Shown here piece by piece: positions 16,318-25,350 of a stretch of 64,000 bases of DNA. A model generated the notes under the pieces. The model searched no databases. It worked only from the letters and a program-made list of their open reading frames with translations, and had not been told where the DNA came from. The DNA lies in the NCBI GenBank assembly GCA_024398995.1, contig JAKSIE010000004.1, positions 1-64,000 on the forward strand, read 5' to 3'. Position numbers and translations under genes: made by a program. The stretch comes from Fibrobacter sp. GTDB taxonomy: Bacteria > Fibrobacterota > Fibrobacteria > Fibrobacterales > Fibrobacteraceae. Numbering within the stretch: position 1 is the first letter of the stretch; each line of letters begins with the position of its first letter.

Positions 16318-17406
16318 ATGATTGAACCGCGTCCGGAATTATCCAAGCTTTCTGACTACGTCCCTGGCAAGTCCATGGACGAAATTCGTGCTAAATACGG
16401 CCTAACCGATGTGGTGAAGCTGGCATCCAACGAAAACCCCCTGGGTCCTTCTCCCAAGGCCAAGGAAGCCTACCTGAAGATTGTGGACACCTTGCATCTG
16501 TATCCTCGCGGCGATGCTCCCACCTTGATTAACGCTCTCGCTGATTACTACAAGGTGAACACCAACCAGCTGGTGCTGGGCAACGGCTCCGACGAAATCA
16601 TCGACATGGTGGGCAAGGCATTTATCCGTCAGGGCGACAACTGCGTGGGCATCACCCCCACCTTTAGCGTCTATAAGTTTACCACCCTCTCTAACGGCGC
16701 CGAATTCATCGGTGTTGGTGAAGGAGACCAGAAGACCGACTTGAACAAGCTGGCAGCAGCCATCAATGAAAAGACCCGCGTGGCCTTTATCTGCAGCCCC
16801 AACAACCCCACTGGAGTTTACTACACCGGTGCAGAACTTTGCGAATTCCTGGATAAGGTTCCAAGCAATGTGATGGTGTTCCTGGACGAAGCCTACTCCG
16901 AATTTGCAACCGCAGACGATTATCCTCGCATGTTCGAAATGATCGCAAAGTACCCCAACCTGCTTATCAACCGCACCTTTAGCAAGATCTACGGTCTGGC
17001 AGGCATTCGCCTGGGTTACGCCATTTCCAGCGAACAGGTCATCAAGGCCATGTGGAAGATTAAGCCGCCCTTCGACATTAACCTGGCCGCCCAGGCAGCA
17101 GCAATTGCAGCACTTGGCGACAAGGAACATGTGGAACGTACCCGCCAGCTGAATGCCGACGGCATTAAGGTGCTGAAGCCTTTCTTCGAAAATCTCGGTT
17201 TCAAGGTGCTTCCCACCCAGGGCAACTTCATCTGCGTCCACATTGGCGAAAAGGCCAAGGAAATGGTGCAGTTCCTGGAAGAACGTGGTATGATTATCCG
17301 CGGTCTCACCAGCTTTGGCCTGCCGGAACACGTGCGCATTACTCTGGGTAAGGCAGAAGAAAACAAGTTCTTGATGGAACTTGTGGAAAAATGGGTGAAG
17401 GGGTAA
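16318..17406 (+). CDS. hisC: Histidinol-phosphate aminotransferase
   Basis: A 362-residue PLP enzyme that converts imidazole acetol-phosphate to histidinol-phosphate. Signature stretches are LASNENPLGPSPKA near residue 36, the PLP-binding SPNNPTG, FLDEAYSEF, and the lysine motif NRTFSKIYGLAGIRLGY near residue 218. Length is normal. AGAGG precedes the ATG. The next gene on the strand is an inositol-monophosphatase-family phosphatase that fits the following step of the pathway, so the pair likely works together, although 213 bases separate them. Confidence 0.96.
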   Translation: MIEPRPELSKLSDYVPGKSMDEIRAKYGLTDVVKLASNENPLGPSPKAKEAYLKIVDTLHLYPRGDAPTLINALADYYKVNTNQLVLGNGSDEIIDMVGKAFIRQGDNCVGITPTFSVYKFTTLSNGAEFIGVGEGDQKTDLNKLAAAINEKTRVAFICSPNNPTGVYYTGAELCEFLDKVPSNVMVFLDEAYSEFATADDYPRMFEMIAKYPNLLINRTFSKIYGLAGIRLGYAISSEQVIKAMWKIKPPFDINLAAQAAAIAALGDKEHVERTRQLNADGIKVLKPFFENLGFKVLPTQGNFICVHIGEKAKEMVQFLEERGMIIRGLTSFGLPEHVRITLGKAEENKFLMELVEKWVKG

Positions 17407-17619
17407 CCCCCTTTTATTCCCCGCAAGGATAACAACGTTTTTTCTTGCGGGCGGGGCCCCAGCTCGGAGTTGGGCAAAGCCCCAAATCCTAGCCTCATCA
17501 ATAATCAAATAAATTTGATTGCTGATTTCGGCTTACGGATTTGTGCGAAGGCCCGACGCGCAAGCAGGATAGAACATTACCGCTTTTAATTACGTCCTTT
17601 TTGCTGGAGAGATTATCTT

Positions 17620-18447
17620 ATGACCGCTACCGCAGAAAACAAAGAACTTTTGAACATAGCCTTGAAGGCTGCTGAACTTGCTCAGGGGAACATCCTGAAG
17701 TATTTCCAGCAGGACGTGGGCGTGGAATGGAAGGCCGACAAGACTCCCGTCACCATCGCCGACAAGAAAACCGAAGAACTTTGCCGCGAATTCTGGGCAA
17801 AGGAAACTCCGGGCTTCGGCGTCATTGGCGAAGAATTCGGAATCGAAAGTCCCGACGCAGAATACCAGTGGGTCATCGACCCCATCGACGGCACCAAGGC
17901 ATTCATCCACGGGGTTCCCCTATTTGGCACCTTGATTGCCTTGTACCGCCGCGGGGAAGCAATTGCAAGCTTGATTCGCATTCCAGCCATGAACACCGCC
18001 GTATGGGCTGTGAAGGATGGCGGAGCGTTCCTCGGCAGCAGCGCCCAGGATTGCCGCGTTTCCAAATGCTCCCCGGTAGACAAGTTGTCCGACGCCCTCG
18101 TCTTGAGCGGCACCGTCAACACCATGGAAACCGCAGGCTATGGCGAGCAGTACGCCGCCGTACGTCGCGCAGCACGCCTCCACCGCGGTTGGGGCGACTG
18201 CTACGGTTACTACCTGGTTGCCGCAGGCCGCGCCGAACTGATGATTGACCCCGTGGTTTCCCTCTGGGACATCGCACCGTATCCGCTGCTTTTCAGCGAA
18301 GCCGGCGGCAAGTTCAGCCTGCTGAATGGCGAAACGAAACTCTTCGACGCAAACGGCAAGCCCACTGCCCCCATTTATGAAGGCTATACCAGCTTCGCTT
18401 CCAATGGACTCATCCACGACGAAGTGGCAAGTTACTTCAAGAAGTAG
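17620..18447 (+). CDS. hisN: Inositol-monophosphatase-family phosphatase, probable histidinol-phosphatase
   Basis: A 275-residue Mg-dependent phosphatase. The metal sites are visible: GEEFG (about residue 69), WVIDPIDGTKAFIHG (about 86-100), and the C-terminal SLWDIAPYPLLFSEAGG. HisN-type histidinol-phosphatases belong to this family, and the neighbour hisC makes the substrate, so dephosphorylation of histidinol-phosphate is the best guess. Inositol monophosphatase or 3'-phosphoadenosine phosphatase (CysQ) activity cannot be excluded by motif alone. A weak terminator follows. Confidence 0.8.
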   Translation: MTATAENKELLNIALKAAELAQGNILKYFQQDVGVEWKADKTPVTIADKKTEELCREFWAKETPGFGVIGEEFGIESPDAEYQWVIDPIDGTKAFIHGVPLFGTLIALYRRGEAIASLIRIPAMNTAVWAVKDGGAFLGSSAQDCRVSKCSPVDKLSDALVLSGTVNTMETAGYGEQYAAVRRAARLHRGWGDCYGYYLVAAGRAELMIDPVVSLWDIAPYPLLFSEAGGKFSLLNGETKLFDANGKPTAPIYEGYTSFASNGLIHDEVASYFKK

Positions 18448-18503
18448 TTCTGCCTTCGTCATCCCCGACATTCCAATTTGTCATCCCGGCCCCTTTATAA
18501 AGA

Positions 18504-18535
18504 AACAGCCTCGGTTTCCGACCGGGGCTGTTCTT
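18504..18535 (+). terminator. Probable terminator after hisN
   Basis: Stem AACAGCC.CGGT / ACCG.GGCTGTT with a short T-rich tail. Just before it are two GTCATCCC-type repeat fragments (about 18459 and 18480). Confidence 0.6.
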
Positions 18536-18575
18536 GTGCCAGACTTTCGTCCAGCACTTTGGGGGTTAGGAGGAA

Positions 18576-21134
18576 TTATTTCACAGTGAACACGCCGTTT
18601 TCGTAGTCGATGACCACGGGCTTTGCGGCGGAAATTGAGCCAGCAAGGATTGCGTGACTCAGGGGGCGTTCTACGTTGCGTTCAATAAAACGCTGAATAG
18701 GACGTGCACCGAATTCCGGCTGGTAGGCGCCATCGGCGATTGCCTCCAAGGCGGCGTCGGACAGAGTCAACTGCAGATCCTGACGGGCGGCACGCTTTGC
18801 AAGGCCAGCGAACTTCAGCTTTACAATGTCGCGGATCTGAGGCTTGGTGAGGCTCTGGAACACCAGAGTTTCATCCAGACGGTTCAGGAATTCCGGACGG
18901 AAGAAAGCATGAAGGTTGGCGTCAATTTCATCCAAGGTCACCGGCGCCGTATTGCCAGAGGCCAAGCGTTCACGGAACTTTTCAGAGCCCAAGTTAGAGG
19001 TCATCAAAATCAACGTATTCTTGAAGTTCACCGTGCGGCCCTTACCATCGGTCAAACGACCATCGTCAAGAACTTGCAGCAAGGTGTTGAACACATCGGG
19101 GTGAGCCTTTTCGATTTCATCCAGCAAGATGACGCAGTAAGGCTTGGTACGTACAGCTTCCGTCAGCTGGCCACCCTCTTCGTAGCCTACGTATCCCGGA
19201 GGAGCGCCAATCAAACGGCTAACCGTATGCTTTTCCATGTATTCGCTCATGTCGATACGGACCAGAGCATTTTCGTCATCGAAAAGTTCCACAGCCAAGG
19301 CCTTGGCCAGTTCCGTCTTGCCGACACCCGTGGGGCCCAGGAACAGGAAACTTCCGATAGGAGCGTTCTCGCGACTCAACCCACTTCTATTTCTTAAAAT
19401 AGCTTCGGACACCGCTTCCACTGCATCATCCTGACCGATGACACGAGCGTGCAGGCGTTCATCCAAGTGCAACAACTTGGACTTTTCACCTTCGCAAAGC
19501 TTGGTTACGGGCACGCCAGTCCAGCGGCTCACCACCAGTGCAATGGTATCTTCCGTCACCTCTTCGGTGAGTTCGCCGTCACCTGCAGCCTTCGCAACAG
19601 CCGCAGTCTTTTCAGCGATTTCCTTTTCCAGGTTCACGATTTTGTTGTACTTCAGTTCTGCGGCGCGGTTCAAGTCGTAGCGGGCTTCGGCCTGTTCCAT
19701 TTCGTCCTTGGCCTGCTGCAAAGCTTTCTTCAAGTTCTGCAGCTCAGCACTCTGGGCGCGACGATCCTGCCAGCGCTCCTGCATAGCCTTTACGGCGGCA
19801 GCAGTCACAGCCAGATCTTCACGCAGTTCCTTCAAGCGCTTTACGGAATTGTCATCCGTTTCCTTCGCCAGAGCCTGTTCCTCGATCTTCATCTGCAGTT
19901 CCTTACGCTGCAAGGTATCCAGAGCTTCAGGCACCGTATCCATCTGGGTCTTTACAAGGCTTGCGGCTTCATCAATCAAGTCGATGGCCTTATCCGGAAG
20001 GAATCGGTCGCTAATGTAACGGCTAGACAGCTTAACAGCAGCCACCAGCGCATTGTCGTGCAAACGGACTCCGTGGTGGGCGTCAAAGCCGTCCTTAATA
20101 CCACGGAGGATGGAGATAGATTCTTCTTCGCTAGGTTCGTCAACCTGCACCGGCTGGAAACGGCGTTCCAACGCGGAATCCTTTTCGATGTACTTACGGT
20201 ATTCCTGGGTGGTGGTAGCGCCAATGCAGTGCAGTTCGCCACGAGCCAGCTTCGGCTTCAGCATGTTACCCAAGTCCATGGAGCCCTCGGTCTTGCCGGC
20301 GCCCACGATGGTATGGATTTCATCAATGAACAGAAGAGTATTTCCGTCTTCTTCAAGAGCGTCCAGAACAGATTTCAGACGTTCCTCGAAGTCGCCGCGG
20401 TACTTTGCGCCAGCCATCAGGGCGGACAAATCCAGGGCGAAAAGTTTCTTGCCCTTCAAGGCGTCAGGCACATCGCCGCGATAGATTCGCTCGGCGAGCC
20501 CTTCGACGATAGCGGTCTTACCCACGCCAGGTTCACCAACGAGGCAGGGGTTGTTTTTCGTCTTTCGGCTAAGGATCAAGATAACACGACGGATTTCCTC
20601 TTCACGGCCTATGACCGGCGAAAGCTTGCCATCGGCAGCCATTTCCACCAGTTCACGGCCATACAACTTCAGCGGAGACTGTTCCTCGGCATTGGCGGCA
20701 CCAGCGAAAGGATCGGAGAGCCAAGTCTCCACCACTTCCACAGAGCCCAGGGCGTCCTCAAACACCTTGGCAAGGCCACGGTCCCCCGCAAACTTCATCA
20801 GGGCCACCAGCATGTCGCCGGGAGTCACCATACGGTTCACCTGACGGGCCGCCTGCACAGCAGCACGCAAAACACGGTTCAAATCGCTATCGGGGCCCAC
20901 ATCCGGGTTCGCCCCTTCCACACGGGGCACCTTCTGCACAAAGGGTTCCAATCGCCCGCGCAGTTCATTGCCCTTAATACCCTTACTCTTATACAGCTTT
21001 TTCAGGGTAGCGTCAGGACCTTCCACCAGACCCACAGCCAAGTGGGCACATCCCAGGTAAGAATGGGAATTACGGTCCATCAAACTCTGGGCCTTGGCCA
21101 AAACCTTTTCTGCATCGTTATTAAAATCAGACAT
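18576..21134 (-). CDS. clpB: ATP-dependent disaggregase ClpB
   Basis: An 852-residue Hsp100 chaperone that pulls proteins out of aggregates together with DnaK. The N-terminal Clp-N repeats (1-145) are followed by AAA-1 with Walker A GEPGVGKT and Walker B LLFIDEIH, a long coiled-coil middle domain (about 395-530, [13 protein letters not shown] to AELKYNKIV) that distinguishes ClpB from ClpA/C, AAA-2 with GPTGVGKT and [11 protein letters not shown], and the C-terminal D2-small domain. The ATG has AGAGGCGAAT before it. A near-consensus sigma-54 site lies 58 bases upstream; no CIRCE element is visible. Confidence 0.97.
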   Translation of the reverse strand: MSDFNNDAEKVLAKAQSLMDRNSHSYLGCAHLAVGLVEGPDATLKKLYKSKGIKGNELRGRLEPFVQKVPRVEGANPDVGPDSDLNRVLRAAVQAARQVNRMVTPGDMLVALMKFAGDRGLAKVFEDALGSVEVVETWLSDPFAGAANAEEQSPLKLYGRELVEMAADGKLSPVIGREEEIRRVILILSRKTKNNPCLVGEPGVGKTAIVEGLAERIYRGDVPDALKGKKLFALDLSALMAGAKYRGDFEERLKSVLDALEEDGNTLLFIDEIHTIVGAGKTEGSMDLGNMLKPKLARGELHCIGATTTQEYRKYIEKDSALERRFQPVQVDEPSEEESISILRGIKDGFDAHHGVRLHDNALVAAVKLSSRYISDRFLPDKAIDLIDEAASLVKTQMDTVPEALDTLQRKELQMKIEEQALAKETDDNSVKRLKELREDLAVTAAAVKAMQERWQDRRAQSAELQNLKKALQQAKDEMEQAEARYDLNRAAELKYNKIVNLEKEIAEKTAAVAKAAGDGELTEEVTEDTIALVVSRWTGVPVTKLCEGEKSKLLHLDERLHARVIGQDDAVEAVSEAILRNRSGLSRENAPIGSFLFLGPTGVGKTELAKALAVELFDDENALVRIDMSEYMEKHTVSRLIGAPPGYVGYEEGGQLTEAVRTKPYCVILLDEIEKAHPDVFNTLLQVLDDGRLTDGKGRTVNFKNTLILMTSNLGSEKFRERLASGNTAPVTLDEIDANLHAFFRPEFLNRLDETLVFQSLTKPQIRDIVKLKFAGLAKRAARQDLQLTLSDAALEAIADGAYQPEFGARPIQRFIERNVERPLSHAILAGSISAAKPVVIDYENGVFTVK

Positions 21135-21334
21135 ATTCGCCTCTTTTGGCGCCCGGGGGCGCGCTTTCCTTTTATTTATCGCTCCTTCTTATGCAATTGT
21201 CATGCCAATTTTCAAAAACGCCCCTCTTTTTTGAAAAAATGGGTTTTTGGGGGCAATTTTGATTAAAAACGTTTAAAAAAGAGCTGTTTTTATATCAAAA
21301 AGAAGCAATATTCAGCCTTAAATTGAGACATTAC
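21135..21334. other. Upstream region of clpB
   Basis: AT-rich, T- and A-tract-laden non-coding DNA carrying the clpB ribosome-binding site and the sigma-54-like site at 21192-21208. No open frame with protein character on either strand. Confidence 0.6.
21192..21208 (-). promoter_or_regulatory. Sigma-54 (-24/-12) promoter-like site before clpB
   Basis: On the minus strand the site reads TTGGCATGACAATTGCA. It matches the RpoN consensus YTGGCACGRNNNTTGCW at all defined positions but one, with the GG and GC ten bases apart. It points toward clpB and would give a leader of about 45 bases. Confidence 0.45.
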
Positions 21335-21452
21335 CGGGTGTGGCGCTCGGTCGGGTGTGGCGCAAGCGCCACCCACTGCGGCTCGGTCATGCCAGAATGC
21401 AAGCATTCCGGCGCGACACTCGCCTTGTAGGGTGTTGTAAAGTCATACAACA
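21335..21452. repeat. Cluster of short direct repeats and palindromes
   Basis: Two direct copies of GGGTGTGGCGC (21336 and 21353), the palindrome TGGCGC-AA-GCGCCA (21358-21371), the palindrome GAATGC-AA-GCATTC (21395-21408), and a hairpin GTGTTGTA-AAGTCA-TACAACAC (about 21432-21453). Non-coding and more G/C-rich than its surroundings, it looks like a mosaic intergenic repeat. Confidence 0.5.
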
Positions 21453-21533
21453 CTTTGTCATCCTGGAGTATTCCATCTTGGAGGAGGAATATGTAATTTA
21501 TGGATACAAAACCAAACATCCCATACACCAAAA

Positions 21534-21568
21534 AACGATCTCTCCATCTCGGAGGGATCGTTTTTTTA
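21534..21568 (+). terminator. Strong terminator without an upstream plus-strand gene
   Basis: Twelve-pair stem AACGATCTCTCC / GGAGGGATCGTT, loop ATCTC, then seven T residues; the A-run before it makes it usable on both strands. On the plus strand the nearest upstream gene is more than 3 kb away. Confidence 0.8.
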
Positions 21569-21591
21569 TAGCCCTATATGCATCAAAAAAG

Positions 21592-21617
21592 AAAACCAGG
21601 CCCTTCGACCTGGTTTT
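21592..21617 (-). terminator. tldD terminator
   Basis: Perfect nine-pair stem AAAACCAGG / CCTGGTTTT with an eight-base loop, 49 bases past the tldD stop, followed on the minus strand by a T-rich tract. Confidence 0.85.
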
Positions 21618-21665
21618 AAACTTTTCTGCTTCAGCCAATCAACGATGTTTGCTTTTTACGTAGCC

Positions 21666-23066
21666 TTAGCGGCCGCCAACAAGGATCTGGTCCACCTTAA
21701 TGGAGGGCTGACCCACTGTCACAGGGATGTGGCCGGAATTAGCGCCGCAAACGCCTGCGGCAAGTTCCCAGTCGTTGCCCACCATGCTAATGCGGGGCAT
21801 GATTTCGTGGCCCTTTCCGATGAGAGCAGCACCGCGGACCGGTTCGCAAATCTTACCGTTACGGATAACGTAACCTTCGTCCACGGCGAAGTTGAATTCA
21901 CCAGTAGCCGGGTTCACAGAACCGCCTGCCATACGGGCGGCATACAGGCCGTAATCCACGCTGGAAATCATGTCGTCCAAGGTATCCTTACCCGGGGCGA
22001 TAAAGGTATTGCGCATGCGGCTTACAGGAGCGTACTTGTAGCTTTCGCGGCGAGCGCTTCCAGTGCGGGCAATACCCACTTCCTGGGCGCCAACACGGTC
22101 AGACATGTAAGTCTTCAGCACGCCATTTTCAATAAGCACGGTGCGTTCCGTAGGAGTTCCTTCGTCATCCACCTTCAGGCTTCCCCAGACACCGTCCAAG
22201 GTACCGTCGTCAATGGCAGTCAGGCAAGGCTGGCCAATGACTTCGCCCAGCTTTCCGCAGAAGGGGCTTGCATTACGACGCACCGATTCCGTTTCCAGCG
22301 GATGGCCGCAGGCTTCGTGGAAAATCACACCGCCAAAGCCGTTACCCATGACCACAGGCATCTGCCCACCGTTGATGTAGCCAGCAGTCAGCATGCGAAG
22401 TACGCGTTCACCTGCAGATGTTGCCATCTCCTCGGGAGAATAATTCGCCAGCAGTTCGTAGCCGCCAATGGCACCCGGGCGTTCTGCAGACGTCAAACGT
22501 TCCGTTCCATCCGTAGCCGTCACACTGACGCTCAAGCGCAGGTGAGAACGATCCATTTCGATGTTCAAGCCTTCGCTGTTCAACAAATGAATATGAGTGC
22601 AGTCATCAGCAACACTGACTGCCACCTGGGCAACCTTGTCGGACATGGCACGAGCCGTCCTGTCCGCACGGAACAAGAAATCCTGTTTTACCGCCTGCCC
22701 CAAGATGCGGGGGTCCTTAAAAGCAGCCGCATTATAATCGCAAACACGCTTTGCAGGCGCAAACTCAAAAGGCTTCGCAGCAGAGCCTGCCCCACCATTC
22801 ATGGCGGCAATGCGGCCGAAAGCCAAAGTCTTCACCAAGTTAATCAAGGCCTCTTCGGACTCATCGCTGGTAAAACCGTAAAGCACCTCGGTACCATACA
22901 GCAGACGAATGCCAATACCGTAATCGGTACCAGCCGTAGCCGATTCAATCTGGCTAGACTTCAGGCCCAGGGAGGAACTGCGAGTTTCCTCTTCAAAAAT
23001 TTCCACAAAGTCAGCACCGGCACTCTTGCCGGCTTCAAAAATCTTTACCGCAACAGACGGATTCAT
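21666..23066 (-). CDS. tldD: TldD-type metalloprotease
   Basis: A 466-residue zinc peptidase subunit of the TldD/PmbA family, which trims peptides such as microcin precursors and antitoxins. The zinc motif HEACGHPLE lies near residue 255, in the sequence GNGFGGVIFHEACGH; the C-terminal VGQPSIKVDQILVGG is typical of TldD rather than PmbA. Length fits. The start is just after hisF (three bases between), so the two form an operon. A PmbA/TldE partner is not in the window; TldD usually needs one. Confidence 0.93.
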   Translation of the reverse strand: MNPSVAVKIFEAGKSAGADFVEIFEEETRSSSLGLKSSQIESATAGTDYGIGIRLLYGTEVLYGFTSDESEEALINLVKTLAFGRIAAMNGGAGSAAKPFEFAPAKRVCDYNAAAFKDPRILGQAVKQDFLFRADRTARAMSDKVAQVAVSVADDCTHIHLLNSEGLNIEMDRSHLRLSVSVTATDGTERLTSAERPGAIGGYELLANYSPEEMATSAGERVLRMLTAGYINGGQMPVVMGNGFGGVIFHEACGHPLETESVRRNASPFCGKLGEVIGQPCLTAIDDGTLDGVWGSLKVDDEGTPTERTVLIENGVLKTYMSDRVGAQEVGIARTGSARRESYKYAPVSRMRNTFIAPGKDTLDDMISSVDYGLYAARMAGGSVNPATGEFNFAVDEGYVIRNGKICEPVRGAALIGKGHEIMPRISMVGNDWELAAGVCGANSGHIPVTVGQPSIKVDQILVGGR

Positions 23067-23069
23067 CGA

Positions 23070-23846
23070 CTAAACCTCGCGAGTAGCCACGCCACCCTTG
23101 CGCATAGCATCCTTGATTTCAGGAATGGTGTAGTCGCCAAAGTGAACCATGGAAGCCACCAGGGCAGCATCTGCGGAAGTCTTGTTGAACAAGTCCACAA
23201 TATGGTCCGGAGTACCGGCACCACCGCTAGCAATCACCGGAATCTTCACAGCGCGGGCCACCTGGTCGGTAATATTCAATTCGTAACCGTTCTTCACGCC
23301 GTCGGTATCAATAGCATTCAAGCAAATTTCACCAACGCCCAGTTCTTCGGCCTTCTTGGCCCATTCCACGGCATCCAGACCCATAGCCTGACGACCGCCG
23401 CGAATATACACTTCGTAACCGCTGGGGAACTTCTCGGAAACGCCAACGAACTTGGCATCCATACCCAGCACAATGCACTGACGGCCAAAAGCCTTGGCTC
23501 CTTCAGCAATAATCTCAGGATGAAGAACAGCCAAACTGTTCACGCTCACCTTTTCGGCACCGGCAAGCAAGGCCTGGTGCATATCATCAAGATTGCGGAT
23601 ACCGCCGCCAACAGCAAAGGGAATAAAAACACGCTTTGCAATCTGACGGATCATCTCCATGTCACAGGGGCGATTTTCGGCACTGGCGGTAATATCATAG
23701 AACACCAGTTCATCAACGCCTTCATCGCTATAGCGGGCACCCATCTCCACCGGATCGCCGATATCGATATTACCCTTGAACTTAACACCCTTCGTCACCT
23801 TGCGGTCACGGACATCCAAGCACACAATCAAACGTTTAGTAAGCAT
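23070..23846 (-). CDS. hisF: Imidazole glycerol phosphate synthase, cyclase subunit
   Basis: A 258-residue TIM-barrel enzyme that uses ammonia from HisH to form imidazole glycerol phosphate and AICAR. The catalytic Asp is in IVCLDVRD (residue 11) and the second Asp in NAIDTDGVKNGYE (about residue 133). LVFYDITAS and VIASGGAGTPDHI are phosphate-binding loops. HisH is not beside it, so his genes are scattered here. TAAATTTG ends four bases before the ATG with no Shine-Dalgarno, the clearest leaderless candidate in the window. Confidence 0.96.
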   Translation of the reverse strand: MLTKRLIVCLDVRDRKVTKGVKFKGNIDIGDPVEMGARYSDEGVDELVFYDITASAENRPCDMEMIRQIAKRVFIPFAVGGGIRNLDDMHQALLAGAEKVSVNSLAVLHPEIIAEGAKAFGRQCIVLGMDAKFVGVSEKFPSGYEVYIRGGRQAMGLDAVEWAKKAEELGVGEICLNAIDTDGVKNGYELNITDQVARAVKIPVIASGGAGTPDHIVDLFNKTSADAALVASMVHFGDYTIPEIKDAMRKGGVATREV

Positions 23847-23850
23847 AACG

Positions 23851-23858
23851 CAAATTTA
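23851..23858 (-). promoter_or_regulatory. Promoter element TAAATTTG directly before hisF
   Basis: TAAATTTG, then CGTT, then the hisF ATG. The spacing predicts transcription starting at the start codon itself. Confidence 0.55.
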
Positions 23859-23882
23859 GAAAAACCTGAATCCAAATTAAAA

Positions 23883-23910
23883 GGAGGATTCCGAAGAATC
23901 CTCCAAAAGT
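23883..23910 (-). terminator. Thioredoxin gene terminator
   Basis: On the minus strand GGAGGATTC, the stable loop TTCG, and GAATCCTCC, then TTTTAATTT. Confidence 0.9.
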
Positions 23911-23930
23911 CTTTTTCCGTAGACCAGGAA

Positions 23931-24254
23931 TTACAGGTTACGGTCGATAACAGTCTTCACAGTGTTCTTGGGAACTGCGCCAACCACATTACCCACTTCA
24001 ACACCGTTCTTGAACAGCTTCATATTGGGAATGTTGGTGATACCGAAGCGAGCGCAAATATCGCTAACACCCGGTTCATCCACGTTAATCTTGGCGATGA
24101 TAGCCTTGCCTTCGTATTCGGCAGCAAGTTCTTCAACAACCGGCCCCATCATCATGCAAGGGCGGCACCAAGTAGCCCAGAAGTCGACAAAAACCAATTG
24201 ACCAGAGCTAATCACTTCATCAAAATTTTGAGCAGTAAGAGTCAAAGCAGCCAT
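23931..24254 (-). CDS. trxA: Thioredoxin with WCRPC active site
   Basis: A 107-residue classical thioredoxin with Cys30 and Cys33 in DFWATWCRPC, the cis-Pro in ITNIPNMKLFKNG, and no signal peptide, so it is a cytosolic disulfide reductase. The residue after the first Cys is Arg rather than the usual Gly of WCGPC, which may shift redox potential or partner choice. The ATG at 24254 is chosen because GGAGG lies six bases upstream; an ATG four codons earlier would bury that site. A TAAATTGT promoter-like element is at 24276-24283. Confidence 0.95.
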   Translation of the reverse strand: MAALTLTAQNFDEVISSGQLVFVDFWATWCRPCMMMGPVVEELAAEYEGKAIIAKINVDEPGVSDICARFGITNIPNMKLFKNGVEVGNVVGAVPKNTVKTVIDRNL

Positions 24255-24290
24255 TATAGCCTCCATTTACGGTACACAATTTAGCAAAAA

Positions 24291-25322
24291 TTAGAACGCA
24301 AAGCCAAGGGTATAGTTAATATCAAAGCCTACACCCTCATTTGTCACATCATTCACGTCTTTTTTGGCGCCCTTATCAATAAAAGCCTGGTTATAGATAA
24401 GACCCGCATCCAAGGAGGTGACAAAATGATTGCCAATCTGATACTTTCGACCCAGATACAAACCGAAGCCAATGCTGTTGCCAGTATCCTTGATATCATC
24501 GTTATTAACGTCGTTGAACTTATGCTCCACCTGAATGTATTCAAAAGTGAAATTGGCAGATGCAAACCAGCCCACATGCTTACGGTCAAAATAATAACGG
24601 AAACCTTCGGTCAAACCGTAAATTGAAACCTCACCACTTTGAAGACTCTTTGAAATGGTCTTACTGGCGTAGTAAGGACGGGTAATGACAGATGCATTTG
24701 AATTAACGACAACTTCCACAGTGGCATAGAAGGTCAAGCCATGACGGAACATGGGGTAGAACGTCAAGGAAATGGGCTGGATTTCGATGGCGAATGTAGG
24801 TTCGTCACTCAAAATCAGCTTAGGCTTTTCCGGAGTCTTTGTGGAATCCTTTACTGCGACTGCAGCGGGCTTTTCCGAAACTTGTTCTGCAGAAGCCGGA
24901 GATTCAACGGGGGTTGTAGTTTCTTCAGTCGCAGCTGTAGTTTCTTCAGCAGGAGCAGAAGGTTCTTCCGTAGTGGTCGCAACTTCAGCAGAGGCAGCAA
25001 CCTCCGCAGGGGCTGCATGTTCTTCAACAGAAGTTGCAGCTTCCACAGGAGCTGCATGTTCTTCAACAGAAGTTGCAGCTTCCACAGGAGCTGCGGGTTC
25101 CTCTGCAGGGGCAGCAACTTCAGCAGTATCAGCAGCAGATGCAACAGAATCTACAGCAATAGCGGTATCGGCGGTAGGAATCGCAGTCGAGTCAACAACA
25201 GAAGCAGAATCAACTGCAACCGCAGCCGTGTCAACAACAGCAACAGCTTCTACTTCCTGTGCAAGGGACACTGCACAGAAGCTTGCCACCCCGACAATAA
25301 AACTTCGAAAACTACACACCAT
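24291..25322 (-). CDS. Outer-membrane barrel with Ala/Glu/Thr/Pro-rich N-terminal linker
   Basis: A 343-residue exported protein. Signal peptide, then about 150 residues of low complexity (Asp/Ala/Val/Ser, then reiterated Ala-Pro-Val-Glu-Ala-Ala-Thr-Ser-Val-Glu-Glu units), then a beta-strand domain (about 180-343) ending in Phe (YTLGFAF), as in outer-membrane barrels. Two exact 39-base tandem copies underlie part of the linker. Last gene of a five-gene cluster, 28 bases after the preceding lipoprotein gene. The linker may reach through the envelope or bind peptidoglycan; function unknown. Confidence 0.75.
   Translation of the reverse strand: MVCSFRSFIVGVASFCAVSLAQEVEAVAVVDTAAVAVDSASVVDSTAIPTADTAIAVDSVASAADTAEVAAPAEEPAAPVEAATSVEEHAAPVEAATSVEEHAAPAEVAASAEVATTTEEPSAPAEETTAATEETTTPVESPASAEQVSEKPAAVAVKDSTKTPEKPKLILSDEPTFAIEIQPISLTFYPMFRHGLTFYATVEVVVNSNASVITRPYYASKTISKSLQSGEVSIYGLTEGFRYYFDRKHVGWFASANFTFEYIQVEHKFNDVNNDDIKDTGNSIGFGLYLGRKYQIGNHFVTSLDAGLIYNQAFIDKGAKKDVNDVTNEGVGFDINYTLGFAF
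25012..25089. repeat. Two exact 39-bp tandem copies inside a coding linker
   Basis: Copies at 25012-25050 and 25051-25089 are identical and encode 13-residue units in the linker of the barrel gene. The length is a multiple of three, so copy-number change would keep the frame. Confidence 0.9.
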
Positions 25323-25350
25323 ACATTTCCCAATCTTTCATCGATTAAAA

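Noticed and set aside
21135-21200. CIRCE or sigma-32 heat-shock element before clpB
   Set aside because: No TTAGCACTC-N9-GAGTGCTAA and no CTTGAA...CCCCAT pattern found.
19449-21266. 605-codon plus-strand frame opposite clpB
   Set aside because: Antisense shadow caused by strong codon bias of clpB; composition rich in Gln/Leu/His as typical for such shadows.
21645-24284. 879-codon plus-strand frame opposite tldD, hisF and thioredoxin
   Set aside because: It spans three recognised genes on the other strand and their intergenic gaps, with shadow-type composition.
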